From the NCBI GenBank assembly GCA_030706635.1, contig JAUZOD010000014.1, positions 1 to 64,000 of the forward strand: DNA of 64,000 nucleotides, given 5' to 3'. The notes under the pieces are model-generated. The model saw only the letters and a program-made list of their open reading frames with translations. It was not told where the DNA came from and did not search any database. This stretch comes from Bacteroidota bacterium. Its GTDB lineage: Bacteria > Bacteroidota > Bacteroidia > Chitinophagales > Chitinophagaceae. How positions within the stretch are numbered: the stretch's first letter is position 1; every line of letters begins with the position of its first letter. Below are positions 9,201-17,067 of this stretch, piece by piece. The position numbers were made by a program, and so were the translations under genes.

Positions 9201-11021
9201 ATGAGTAATGAATTGGCGATACACGGGCAGGGCGAAACTATGGTTTCGCATGATGCGCATCACGAACATGATCTGCATCATCACAAACAGAGTTTCATCA
9301 CAAAATATGTATTCAGTCAGGATCACAAAACCATTTGCAAGCAGTTCCTGATTACCGGAATTATCTGGGCGATGATTGGCGGCCTGATGTCGGTAATATT
9401 CCGTCTTCAGCTTGGTTACCCCGATTCTACTTTTCCGTGGCTTGAGGATATTCTCGGTAAATGGGCCAAGGGTGGCAAACTGACCCCGGAGGCTTACTAC
9501 GCGCTGGTGACGATGCATGGAACCATTCTCGTATTTTTTGTGCTTACGGGCGGATTGAGCGGAACTTTTGCCAACTTCCTGATTCCACTTCAGATCGGGG
9601 CCAGGGATATGGCCTCTCCTTTTCTCAATATGTTATCTTATTGGTTCTTCTGGCTGGGGAGTGTTGTGTTGCTTTCTTCCCTGTTCATCGAAACAGGTCC
9701 GGCCAGCGGGGGGTGGACCATTTATCCGCCATTGAGCGCACTGGGGGATGCGAACCTCGGGTCGCAGGCAGGCATGGATTTCTGGATTGTGGGGATGGCT
9801 TTGTTTGTAATCTCTTCTCTGCTCGGCGGTCTTAATTATATTACGACGATACTGAATATGCGGACCAAGGGAATGAGCATGACGCGGTTGCCACTGACCA
9901 TCTGGGCCCTGTTGTTTACGGCCATCCTGGGTGTATTATCGTTCCCGGTATTGCTTTCCGGATTGATCCTGCTGATGTTCGACCGTCATTTCGGAACGAG
10001 CTTCTTTCTTTCTGACATATTCATCACAGCTACGCAAACGGCGCTACCGAACGAAGGGGGAAGTCCTATCTTATTCCAGCATTTGTTCTGGTTCCTCGGT
10101 CACCCGGAAGTGTACATCATTATTCTGCCGGCCATGGGATTGGTGTCTGAAGTCATGGCCATCAATGCCCGTAAACCGATTTTCGGTTATATGGCGATGG
10201 TGGGCTCGCTGTTTGCCATTACCATCCTGGCCTTCCTGGTATGGGCACATCACATGTTTGTGACGGGACTGAATCCATTCCTGGGATCGGTATTTGTTTT
10301 ACTGACCTTATTAATTGCGGTGCCCTCGGCCATCAAAGTATTCAACTGGCTCACGACGCTCTGGCGGGGAAACCTGCGGTTTACTCCGGGCATGTTGTTC
10401 GCGATCGGATTTGTGAGCATATTTATTTCCGGGGGACTTACCGGTATTTTCATAGGAAACTCAACCCTGGATATTCATTTGCACGATACCTATTTCATGA
10501 TTGCGCATTTTCATCTCGTGATGGGCGTGGCGGCATTTTTTGGAATGTTCTGCGGCGTATATCATTGGTTTCCGAAAATGTTCGGACGTTACATGAACAA
10601 TACGATGGCGTATATCCATTTTTGGGTTACGCTGGCGGGTGCTTACCTGATCTTCTGGCCCATGCACTACGAAGGATTGGCCGGAATGCCGCGCCGGTAT
10701 ATGGATTACAGTGGATGGTCTTCCTTTAATAAGTTTGCCGGATTGAATCAGTTCATTACAGATGTTGCCCTGATTGTATTTGCCGTGCAGCTCATGTTCG
10801 TCTTCAACTTCTTTTATTCCATTTTTAAGGGACGGAAAGTGACAACAAAAAATCCATGGGGAGCGAATACGCTTGAATGGACAACACCGATAAGACCGGG
10901 CCATGGAAACTGGGTCGGGGAAATTCCTGAAGTGTACCGCTGGGCCTATGACTACGGCAAAGACGGAAAGGATTTTATTCCGCAAACAGAACCTCTTGGA
11001 GCCGATGAACAGCATCATTAG
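9201..11021 (+). CDS. coxA: Cytochrome c oxidase subunit I
   Basis: Catalytic heme-copper oxidase subunit I (606 aa). Signature residues are visible: the heme a His in TMHGTILVFF, the CuB His with cross-linked Tyr in GHPEVY, the CuB His pair in VWAHHMF, and the two His of HDTYFMIAHFH that bind hemes a3 and a. The N-terminus is His-rich (HDAHHEHDLHHHKQ), which may be involved in metal handling. The GHPEVY Tyr indicates an A-family oxidase. The ATG at 9201 lies 34 bp after coxB. Confidence 0.96.
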   Translation: MSNELAIHGQGETMVSHDAHHEHDLHHHKQSFITKYVFSQDHKTICKQFLITGIIWAMIGGLMSVIFRLQLGYPDSTFPWLEDILGKWAKGGKLTPEAYYALVTMHGTILVFFVLTGGLSGTFANFLIPLQIGARDMASPFLNMLSYWFFWLGSVVLLSSLFIETGPASGGWTIYPPLSALGDANLGSQAGMDFWIVGMALFVISSLLGGLNYITTILNMRTKGMSMTRLPLTIWALLFTAILGVLSFPVLLSGLILLMFDRHFGTSFFLSDIFITATQTALPNEGGSPILFQHLFWFLGHPEVYIIILPAMGLVSEVMAINARKPIFGYMAMVGSLFAITILAFLVWAHHMFVTGLNPFLGSVFVLLTLLIAVPSAIKVFNWLTTLWRGNLRFTPGMLFAIGFVSIFISGGLTGIFIGNSTLDIHLHDTYFMIAHFHLVMGVAAFFGMFCGVYHWFPKMFGRYMNNTMAYIHFWVTLAGAYLIFWPMHYEGLAGMPRRYMDYSGWSSFNKFAGLNQFITDVALIVFAVQLMFVFNFFYSIFKGRKVTTKNPWGANTLEWTTPIRPGHGNWVGEIPEVYRWAYDYGKDGKDFIPQTEPLGADEQHH

Positions 11022-11955
11022 TTCCGGGAATAAATCCCAACAAGTGATGGAACAGGACACGGCCAGGCAATCCAGTTCTTATAGAATAGCGGCTAAACTA
11101 AAAGACTATCTGTTGCTGGTCAAGTTCAATCTGAGCTTCATGGTTGTCTTTTCCGCGGTGGTAAGTTACTTGCTTGCTCCGCTGGTGACCGGATTTGACC
11201 TGCAGGCCATCATGCTGTTATTTGTGGGAGGCATGCTGGTAACGGGGAGTGCAAATGCCATCAATCAGGCGCTGGAAAAAGATACGGATGCCATGATGAA
11301 ACGCACGGCAGGAAGGCCGGTGGCATCAGGAAGAATGTCTGTAGCCGAAGCAATGTCCTTTGCAACCGTTTGCGGTCTGGCCGGGGTCATGCTGCTCTGG
11401 CACTTTAATTTCCTGACCGCCGTGCTATCCCTCTTCAGTCTCTTTTTTTATGCCTTTATTTATACGCCCTTAAAGAAGATCAGTTCTGTAGCTGTGCTGG
11501 CGGGAGCAATACCCGGGGCCATGCCCTGCCTGATCGGCTGGGCGGCTGGAAACGATAACCTGAGTGCCGGCGGCTGGATTTTATTTGCCTTGCAGTTCTT
11601 CTGGCAATTTCCCCATTTTTGGGCCATTGCCTGGATCGCTCACAAGGATTACAGCAAGGCCGGATTTAAATTGCTGCCTTCGGGTGAAGGGCAAACCAAA
11701 TATTCTGCCCTTCAGGCAGTCATTTATTCACTCCTGTTGTTGCCGGTAGGTGTAATGCCCTACTTCAACGGCATGAGCGGGATGATAAGTCTTTTTATAT
11801 TGCTTGTTGCCAATCTGTTTATGATCGGAACCTGTGTTAAGTTATACCGGGAAATGACCACAGCAGCGGCGAGGCGGGTGATGTTTGGAAGTTATATCTA
11901 TCTGCCGGTGGTTTTGCTGGCCTTACTGATTGATAAAATACATGTTTTGAATTGA
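11005..11955 (+). CDS. ctaB: Protoheme IX farnesyltransferase (heme O synthase)
   Basis: UbiA-superfamily prenyltransferase that attaches farnesyl to heme b, giving heme O, the precursor of heme A for the adjacent oxidase. The prenyl-diphosphate motif is NAINQALEKDTDAMMKRT, with a second Asp-containing loop around HKDYSKAGFK. The chain is otherwise membrane helices. I chose ATG 11005, which overlaps the end of coxA by 17 nt and has GGAG just upstream. An alternative ATG at 11047 gives 302 aa, also within family length. The reading frame continues further upstream inside coxA but is not expected to be used. Confidence 0.9.
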   Translation: MNSIISSGNKSQQVMEQDTARQSSSYRIAAKLKDYLLLVKFNLSFMVVFSAVVSYLLAPLVTGFDLQAIMLLFVGGMLVTGSANAINQALEKDTDAMMKRTAGRPVASGRMSVAEAMSFATVCGLAGVMLLWHFNFLTAVLSLFSLFFYAFIYTPLKKISSVAVLAGAIPGAMPCLIGWAAGNDNLSAGGWILFALQFFWQFPHFWAIAWIAHKDYSKAGFKLLPSGEGQTKYSALQAVIYSLLLLPVGVMPYFNGMSGMISLFILLVANLFMIGTCVKLYREMTTAAARRVMFGSYIYLPVVLLALLIDKIHVLN

Positions 11956-11960
11956 GCAAG

Positions 11961-12542
11961 ATGAGCCATTCACTAGAATTTGCAAACGTGGTTGACCAGA
12001 ATAAGAAAATACATCCCCATAAATTTACCTTATGGGTGGGCATAGCCAGCATTCTGATGATGTTTGCCGGGCTTACGAGCGCCTACCTGGTGAAGCGGGA
12101 ACAGCCGGGATGGACCAATTTTCAGGTACCCTTGATTTTCTGGTATTCCACGGCGACGATCCTGATCAGCAGCCTGACCATGTATATCGCCCTGAAATCT
12201 TTCCGGGAGAGGAGCATTATAAAATATAAGCGACTGGTTGCCGTTACCGCTTTGCTTGGCATCCTGTTCATGGTCCTGCAGTTTTTTGGCTTCCGGCAGT
12301 TATGGCTGAGCGGAATGGTTTTAAGGGGGTCCGGTGCTGCCCAGTTCCTATATATTATTGCGGGCTTACATGCCCTGCACGTACTGGGTGGGGTGATTGC
12401 GGTGCTGACCTTATTCGTTAGGTCGGGCAATGCGCGGATACGGAGTTATAACATTATACCTGTAGAAGTAGTCAGCACGTACTGGCATTTTGTTGATTTA
12501 CTTTGGATTTATCTGTTTATTTTCTTTTTATGGGTACAGTAA
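11961..12542 (+). CDS. Cytochrome c oxidase subunit III-family protein (first copy)
   Basis: 193-aa heme-copper oxidase subunit III family protein with about five membrane helices. The C-terminal signature STYWHFVDLLWIYLF contains the conserved WHFVD motif. It is shorter than classical subunit III, as in other Bacteroidota, where two such genes stand in tandem. ATG 11961 was preferred over the TTG at 11952 that overlaps the ctaB stop. Both copies probably assemble with subunit I; which is the structural subunit III cannot be told from sequence alone. Confidence 0.88.
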   Translation: MSHSLEFANVVDQNKKIHPHKFTLWVGIASILMMFAGLTSAYLVKREQPGWTNFQVPLIFWYSTATILISSLTMYIALKSFRERSIIKYKRLVAVTALLGILFMVLQFFGFRQLWLSGMVLRGSGAAQFLYIIAGLHALHVLGGVIAVLTLFVRSGNARIRSYNIIPVEVVSTYWHFVDLLWIYLFIFFLWVQ

Positions 12543-12559
12543 GTATGCTTTTTGTTAAA

Positions 12560-12567
12560 TAAATTTG
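12560..12567 (+). promoter_or_regulatory. Possible internal -7 element upstream of second subunit III
   Basis: TAAATTTG matches the Bacteroidota -7 consensus TAnnTTTG exactly and lies 22 nt before the ATG at 12590. No convincing -33 TTG sits at the right distance, so this is a weak internal promoter at best. Confidence 0.3.
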
Positions 12568-12589
12568 CGAACCAGACTAAAACAATCTC

Positions 12590-13264
12590 ATGGCACAAGC
12601 AGTTCCTGCGGGTCAAAAATGGTGGAGTGGCGGAAAGAGCCCGTTTCATGTCGAGTATGGAAAACTCATGATGTGGTTTTTCCTGATGAGTGATGCTTTT
12701 ACTTTTGGCGCTCTGCTGATTTCCTACGGAACCATCCGCATGTCTTCCAACGCCTGGCCCAACCCCAATGAGGTATTCAAGACTTTCCCCATCATTGGAG
12801 AAATGCCCGTGCCGCTGGCTTTTGTGAGTCTGATGACGTTTATCCTGATCATGAGTTCCGTTACCATGGTGTTGGCCGTGGGTGCCGGACACAACAACGA
12901 CCGCAAAGCGGTATTGAAATGGCTATTCTGGACGATTATCGGCGGCCTTGCTTTCCTGAGCTGTCAGGCCTGGGAATGGACACACCTGCATATGGAGGGC
13001 GCCTGGTGGGGCCGGAATCCGTTTATGAATATTGACGGCACCCAGTCGTCCAGTAATTTTACCAACTTCTTTTTTACCATTACCGGATTCCACGGATTTC
13101 ACGTGTTCTCCGGGGTCATTGTGAATATCATCATGTTTATCATGACCTGGAAAGGAACCTTTGAACGAAAAGGACATTACCTGATGATTGAGAAAGCCGG
13201 GTTGTACTGGCATTTTGTTGATCTCGTTTGGGTATTTGTGTTCACCTGTTTTTATCTGTTATAA
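12590..13264 (+). CDS. coxC: Cytochrome c oxidase subunit III (second copy)
   Basis: 224-aa subunit III. The N-terminus QKWWSGGKSPFHVEYGKLMM leads into the first helix, and several helices follow. Conserved subunit III features include the acidic EWTHLHMEG region, TGFHGFHVFSG, and the terminal WHFVDLVWVFVF. It is about 30 aa longer than the copy just upstream and closer to standard subunit III. It lies 47 bp after the first copy and 17 bp before the subunit IV gene. Confidence 0.93.
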   Translation: MAQAVPAGQKWWSGGKSPFHVEYGKLMMWFFLMSDAFTFGALLISYGTIRMSSNAWPNPNEVFKTFPIIGEMPVPLAFVSLMTFILIMSSVTMVLAVGAGHNNDRKAVLKWLFWTIIGGLAFLSCQAWEWTHLHMEGAWWGRNPFMNIDGTQSSSNFTNFFFTITGFHGFHVFSGVIVNIIMFIMTWKGTFERKGHYLMIEKAGLYWHFVDLVWVFVFTCFYLL

Positions 13265-13281
13265 ATTAATTTATTCTGTAT

Positions 13282-13710
13282 ATGGATTCAGCCACAGCGG
13301 TTCAGCACACACAGCATAGCGACAAACACAGTTTTGATACCCGGATTATCTGGCGAACATTCTGGGTGTTAACGGCAATCACGGTGTTTGAGCTTTTTAT
13401 TGCGATCCTTTATTATGAAACGGATTTTCTGCCCAAGCATATCCTGAATGGGGTTTTCATTATCATGACCCTGGCAAAAGCATTTTTTATTATTGCCGAA
13501 TTCATGCATCTGCGTCATGAAATTAAGAATATGATTATGGTGCTTGCGGTTCCCGCTTTATTGTTTATCTGGTTCGTGATCGCATTCATGGGTGACGGGG
13601 TTTCTTATCGTCATCTGCGCAACCGGTACGACCGGTATCAATATGAACAAAGTAAAACGCCTGTTAAAAAGGCGGAAAAGCCGGAGGCAAAAAAGCCCGG
13701 GGTTGAATAG
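13282..13710 (+). CDS. coxD: Cytochrome c oxidase subunit IV-family protein
   Basis: 142-aa small oxidase subunit (cytochrome C oxidase subunit IV / caa3_CtaG-type family) with three hydrophobic helices at about residues 30-48, 57-75 and 84-102, and a conserved EFMHLRHE segment between the second and third. The C-terminus is Lys/Pro-rich (TPVKKAEKPEAKKPGVE). It is the last gene before the operon terminator. Confidence 0.88.
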   Translation: MDSATAVQHTQHSDKHSFDTRIIWRTFWVLTAITVFELFIAILYYETDFLPKHILNGVFIIMTLAKAFFIIAEFMHLRHEIKNMIMVLAVPALLFIWFVIAFMGDGVSYRHLRNRYDRYQYEQSKTPVKKAEKPEAKKPGVE

Positions 13711-13743
13711 CGGGTGAGTGGTATAATATAAAAAATAATTCAT

Positions 13744-13773
13744 AAACCATTGCCTGCAGGCGATGGTTTTTTT
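13744..13773 (+). terminator. Rho-independent terminator after the cox operon
   Basis: AAACCAT-T-GCCTGCAGGC-G-ATGGTTT folds into a long stem around a self-complementary core and is followed by a T run. It lies 34 bp after the subunit IV stop and just before sco, so sco depends on read-through or its own promoter. Confidence 0.8.
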
Positions 13774-13793
13774 ATCTGATAAACCTCGGGATA

Positions 13794-14618
13794 TTGACTA
13801 AGAAAGCGCTTTTAGCCATTTTGATTGCCCTGCTGATTCCCATCGTCCTTTTCAGGATACTGACTAAAGCCAGTGAAAACGCCATTAATATGCCCGGACG
13901 TTTTTATCCTGATACAGTCATCACGCACATGAAGGATGGCAAGCAACTCACAGATACGGTGTGGCATGCGGTAAGTGACATCCGGCTGACCAATCAGCTT
14001 GGTCGTACTGTTTCGCTGCGGGATGATACGAAGGGAAAAGTGATCGTCCTCGATTTTTTCTTTACCCGCTGCCCCTCCATTTGTCCCTATCTCACGGCAA
14101 ATATGAGAAAGCTGCAGGATGCCCTGCTGACCAAGGACCGGTTTAAAGAATTGAACCCGGCCTTTGTTCAATTCATTTCCTTAAGCGTTGATCCGGAACG
14201 CGATTCCGTGCCGGTACTCAGGGCCTATGGAAACCGGTTTGGTGTTGATCCGGATATGTGGTGGTTGCTGACCGGCCCTAAGAAGGAGATTTATGATTTT
14301 GCACTGAATGAATTGAAAATGGGTCTTGTAGATGGCGAGGGCGTGGACTCGAATTTCATTCATACCCAGAAAATGGTTTTGCTGGATAAGAGCCACGTGG
14401 TCAGGGGATATTATAACGGGCTGGACAGTGTGGATCTCCGGAAACTTGCAGATGATATTGTGTTCATCATGCTGGAAAAAGACAAGGACTACGTATCTCC
14501 TTTAACGGAATTAAAACCCCTGATGCCCATGATTCTATTTATTGTATTGGCCACGGGTGCGGTGGTATATTTTCTCTTCAGAACGCCGAAATATCCGGTC
14601 AAAAAGAAAGAAACATGA
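13794..14618 (+). CDS. SCO1/SenC-family copper chaperone
   Basis: 274-aa membrane-anchored thioredoxin-fold protein that delivers copper to the CuA site of subunit II. The N-terminal helix (KKALLAILIALLIPIVLF) anchors it. The copper ligands are CPSIC (CxxxC) and the downstream His in FIHTQKM. Unlike most Sco proteins it has a second C-terminal helix (MPMILFIVLATGAVVYFLF). The start is TTG at 13794, which begins exactly at the signal anchor; no ATG is suitably placed. It overlaps the DUF420 gene by 4 nt. Confidence 0.9.
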   Translation: MTKKALLAILIALLIPIVLFRILTKASENAINMPGRFYPDTVITHMKDGKQLTDTVWHAVSDIRLTNQLGRTVSLRDDTKGKVIVLDFFFTRCPSICPYLTANMRKLQDALLTKDRFKELNPAFVQFISLSVDPERDSVPVLRAYGNRFGVDPDMWWLLTGPKKEIYDFALNELKMGLVDGEGVDSNFIHTQKMVLLDKSHVVRGYYNGLDSVDLRKLADDIVFIMLEKDKDYVSPLTELKPLMPMILFIVLATGAVVYFLFRTPKYPVKKKET

Positions 14619-15181
14619 TGAAACAGCGAAACCTGACTGTGCCTATCTTGGCGATCTCCATAGCGATCCCGCTGGGTGTGGCCGCATTGATCATGCTTCC
14701 GCATACCAGAATAAACCCGGGGTTTAATACATCCTCACTGCCTTTGTTTCACGCCATACTGAATTCCAGCACCGCCATTCTCCTGCTCGCGAGTTTATAT
14801 TTTATAAAACATCAGCGGATCAGGGCCCACCGCGCTGCTAATTTGACAGCCGTAGTGTTAAGTGTCATTTTCCTGATCTCTTATGTGATCTATCACAGCA
14901 GTAACCCATCCGTTCGGTTCGGGGATATCAATCACGACGGCCTATTGAGTGCTGGTGAAAAATTGCAGGCGGGAAATATGAGATATGTCTATTACGTTGT
15001 GCTCAGCTCTCATATCATTCTGTCTGGCGTCATCATTCCCTTTGTTTTATTCACGCTCCAGAAGGCCTTCCAGGAAAAATTCATTCAGCATAAAAAACTT
15101 GCCCGCATAACCTGGCCGCTGTGGCTTTATGTTGCCGTATCGGGGGTGGCGGTGTATTGGATGATCAGCCCGTATTATTGA
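14615..15181 (+). CDS. DUF420 membrane protein
   Basis: 188-aa polytopic protein of the DUF420 family, found beside cytochrome oxidase and Sco genes (YozB-like). Four to five hydrophobic segments are visible, with the conserved region VIYHSSNPSVRFG in a loop and HKKLARITWPLWLYVAVSGV near the end. The function is not defined; a role in oxidase assembly is inferred from context. The start overlaps the sco stop (ATGATGA), implying translational coupling. Confidence 0.88.
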   Translation: MMKQRNLTVPILAISIAIPLGVAALIMLPHTRINPGFNTSSLPLFHAILNSSTAILLLASLYFIKHQRIRAHRAANLTAVVLSVIFLISYVIYHSSNPSVRFGDINHDGLLSAGEKLQAGNMRYVYYVVLSSHIILSGVIIPFVLFTLQKAFQEKFIQHKKLARITWPLWLYVAVSGVAVYWMISPYY

Positions 15182-15287
15182 TGTGCTGATGTGAAAATGT
15201 GTAAATGTGTAAATGATCGTCCTATTAATTTGATCACGTCGTATGCACAAGACATTTACACATTTACACATTTTCACATTAGCACAT
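15181..15287. repeat. Near-perfect 34-bp inverted repeat of TGTGAAAATG/TGTGTAAATG words
   Basis: The left arm 15181-15214 and the right arm 15254-15287 are complementary at 33 of 34 positions, around a 39-nt loop. Each arm is a chain of 8-9-bp words (ATGTGCTG, ATGTGAAA, ATGTGTAA, ATGTGTAA). The element lies between two convergent genes, overlaps the last base of the DUF420 stop, and contains the stop codon of the minus-strand gene. It would act as a bidirectional hairpin. Confidence 0.85.
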
Positions 15288-15666
15288 TACTCCCCGGATC
15301 CCAGAATTTTTCGCTGAAACCTACAACGGTATCGTCTTTGACCAGAACGCCTTCTCCTTTTAACAGACGTTCCATTTTTCCGGGGGGCTTAAAATGGAAT
15401 TTTCCGGAGAGCAATCCGACGCGGTTTACAACCCGGTGCGCAGGAACCGTGGGATTTATTTTATCCGTTCCATTCAGGGCCCAGCCTACCATACGGGCAG
15501 AAAGTTTGGTGCCAAGGCAGGCCGCAATGGCGCCATAGCTGGTTACGCGGCCAGATGGAATCTGACGGACAATCTCGTATACCTGTTCAAAGAATGACTG
15601 ATCCTGCTTTCCGGAAGGATTAACCTTTTTTAATTTCGATTGGGGAATGATTTTTTTTTTGGCCAT
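15274..15666 (-). CDS. Alkyltransferase-like (ATL) protein, MGMT-fold DNA-binding domain
   Basis: 130-aa protein of the MGMT/Ada C-terminal domain family. The helix-turn-helix region (SFFEQVYEIVRQIPSGRVTSYGAIA) and the conserved ARMVGWAL are intact. The active-site motif PCHRV is PAHRV here (Ala76), so the methyl-accepting Cys is absent. By family knowledge such ATL proteins bind O6-alkylguanine without repairing it and recruit nucleotide excision repair. The last residues (SNVLM) and stop are encoded inside the right arm of the adjacent palindrome. Confidence 0.88.
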   Translation of the reverse strand: MAKKKIIPQSKLKKVNPSGKQDQSFFEQVYEIVRQIPSGRVTSYGAIAACLGTKLSARMVGWALNGTDKINPTVPAHRVVNRVGLLSGKFHFKPPGKMERLLKGEGVLVKDDTVVGFSEKFWDPGSNVLM

Positions 15667-15674
15667 GACTGCTT

Positions 15675-16379
15675 CTAATTTTTTTCTATCTCCTTCAGGA
15701 GTTCATTCAATTGTGCATCTGCCACGGGCAATGGTTCCGCGGGCAAGGTAAAGGTGAGGTAAAATATTTTCCGGCTCTGAGCAATGTCCAGCATTTCGTA
15801 ATGTGTTTTTATGGCTAACTCCTCGGAAATATCCGAGTGCGCATAAACGTCTTCAGAGAAGGCCTGTGTGGGTAGTCCATATAATTCCAGGATCAGTTTG
15901 GTAAAATTGAACAGGACCGGAGAATCTGTTTTGAGGTGAATCAATCCTTCCCGCTTTAGAATTTTCTGATAGAGCCGGAGAAAACGGGGATGTGTTAATC
16001 TTTTCTTTGCCCGGGAGATGCGGAGATGGGGATCGGGAAAGGTAATCCAGATTTCGCTGACCTCACCCGGTAAGAAATACTGATCTATTTTATCTATCTG
16101 GGTACGCAGGAAAGCGGCATTGTGCAGATTATTCTTCAGGCATTTGGATGCACCCACATACATACGGTTCCCTTTCAGGTCCACGCCTATAAAATTCCTT
16201 TGAGGATATAAAGTGGAAAGGGCTACCGTATATTCTCCTTTTCCGCAGGCAAGTTCCAGGACCAGTGGGTTTTCATTTTTGAAAAAATCCTTCCAGTGCC
16301 CTGGCATTCCTTCCGGATATTGCAAAACATTTGCGAAAGAATTTATGGCCTGGAAACGCTGCAGTTTATTTTGTGCCAT
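15675..16379 (-). CDS. trmB: tRNA (guanine-N7-)-methyltransferase
   Basis: 234-aa SAM-dependent methyltransferase that makes m7G46 in tRNA. The SAM motif is LVLELACGKGEYTVALS and is followed by FIGVDLKGNRMYVGA. The signature TFPDPHLRISRAKKRLTHPRF (TrmB family PDPWxKxRH-like) is present. The start at 16379 (MAQNKLQRF) was chosen over the long upstream extension, which has no family counterpart. A -7 element TATTTTTG lies at 16386-16393, only 6 nt before the ATG, implying a nearly leaderless mRNA. The ATL gene begins 8 bp downstream. Confidence 0.93.
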   Translation of the reverse strand: MAQNKLQRFQAINSFANVLQYPEGMPGHWKDFFKNENPLVLELACGKGEYTVALSTLYPQRNFIGVDLKGNRMYVGASKCLKNNLHNAAFLRTQIDKIDQYFLPGEVSEIWITFPDPHLRISRAKKRLTHPRFLRLYQKILKREGLIHLKTDSPVLFNFTKLILELYGLPTQAFSEDVYAHSDISEELAIKTHYEMLDIAQSRKIFYLTFTLPAEPLPVADAQLNELLKEIEKN

Positions 16380-16385
16380 GGAAGG

Positions 16386-16393
16386 CAAAAATA
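16386..16393 (-). promoter_or_regulatory. -7 promoter element for trmB
   Basis: The minus strand reads TATTTTTG, an exact TAnnTTTG match. It is 6 nt from the trmB ATG, so the transcript would start at or next to the start codon. No good -33 TTG was seen. Confidence 0.5.
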
Positions 16394-16441
16394 AGGTTTG
16401 ACAGAGAATCCGGAGTGGTTTAGGACAAACAGGAGAAATAC

Positions 16442-16981
16442 TTAATTCTGGTGTTGTAGTCCGATTGAATGAAGAGATCGATCGTGTATGAGGGTGGGCT
16501 TCAGGTTTTTCTGAAGCAGGCTTTCGATCACGATCATGGCCGCCATGAGACCGGAAAGATTCTGGGACATGGAGGCAAGACAGCCTGTCCGGTCCATAAT
16601 GGTCAGGAAGCTTAAATTCCCTACCATTCCCTCCGTAGCAATTTCCCAAAATTTGTAAATGATGCCTATGGTAAGGGTGGCAGAAACCAGCGCGGTATAG
16701 GAGATGGCCCTGGGAACGCGAAGTTTTATGGAGAAAAAAGCATAAAAACAAAGGGCCAGGAGAAAGCTCATGCCAAAATGCGCCGAAAAATGGAGCAGCT
16801 TATTGTGATCGGATAAGGAGTCCGGAAACACGAATCCGAAGCAAATAACCCCTAAGCTCAAACAGAGCAGGGTCAGCTTATCCTTCAAGGTATATTTCTC
16901 TTTCAATTCATTAACATTTTTCACGAAACAGGTTTCCCAATATAAACGAAATCCATGCCAAAAGAAACCGGAAAACTTCAA
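16442..16981 (-). CDS. Small VanZ-like membrane protein
   Basis: About 160-180 aa with four hydrophobic segments, beginning near DKLTLLCLSLGVICFGFVF and including HFSAHFGMSFLLALCFYAFF, a central TALVSATLTIGIIYKFWEIA, and MAAMIVIESLL. The pattern SDHNKLLHFSAHFGMS... followed by WEI/E-containing helices resembles VanZ-family and DUF2238-like proteins; that assignment is tentative. The TTG at 16981 gives 179 aa; a GTG at 16924 (VKNVNELKEKYT) may be the real start. It may be cotranscribed with trmB downstream. Confidence 0.6.
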   Translation of the reverse strand: MKFSGFFWHGFRLYWETCFVKNVNELKEKYTLKDKLTLLCLSLGVICFGFVFPDSLSDHNKLLHFSAHFGMSFLLALCFYAFFSIKLRVPRAISYTALVSATLTIGIIYKFWEIATEGMVGNLSFLTIMDRTGCLASMSQNLSGLMAAMIVIESLLQKNLKPTLIHDRSLHSIGLQHQN

Positions 16982-17020
16982 ATGCTGTTAAGAAAGATCA
17001 GCGTCCGTCCCGTCAAAACC

Positions 17021-17063
17021 AAAAACCCCGAAGCTCAGATCCGATCTGAACTCCGGGGCTTTT
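17021..17063 (-). terminator. Strong rho-independent terminator downstream of the tRNA-like RNA
   Basis: On the minus strand AAAAGCCCCGG-AGTTCAGAT-CGG-ATCTGAGCT-TCGGGGTTTTT forms a stem of about 14 pairs with two mismatches, a 3-nt loop and a T run. It begins 5 nt after the 3' end of the tRNA-like RNA. The A run on the other side could also make it act on plus-strand transcripts. Confidence 0.85.
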
Positions 17064-17067
17064 CAAG

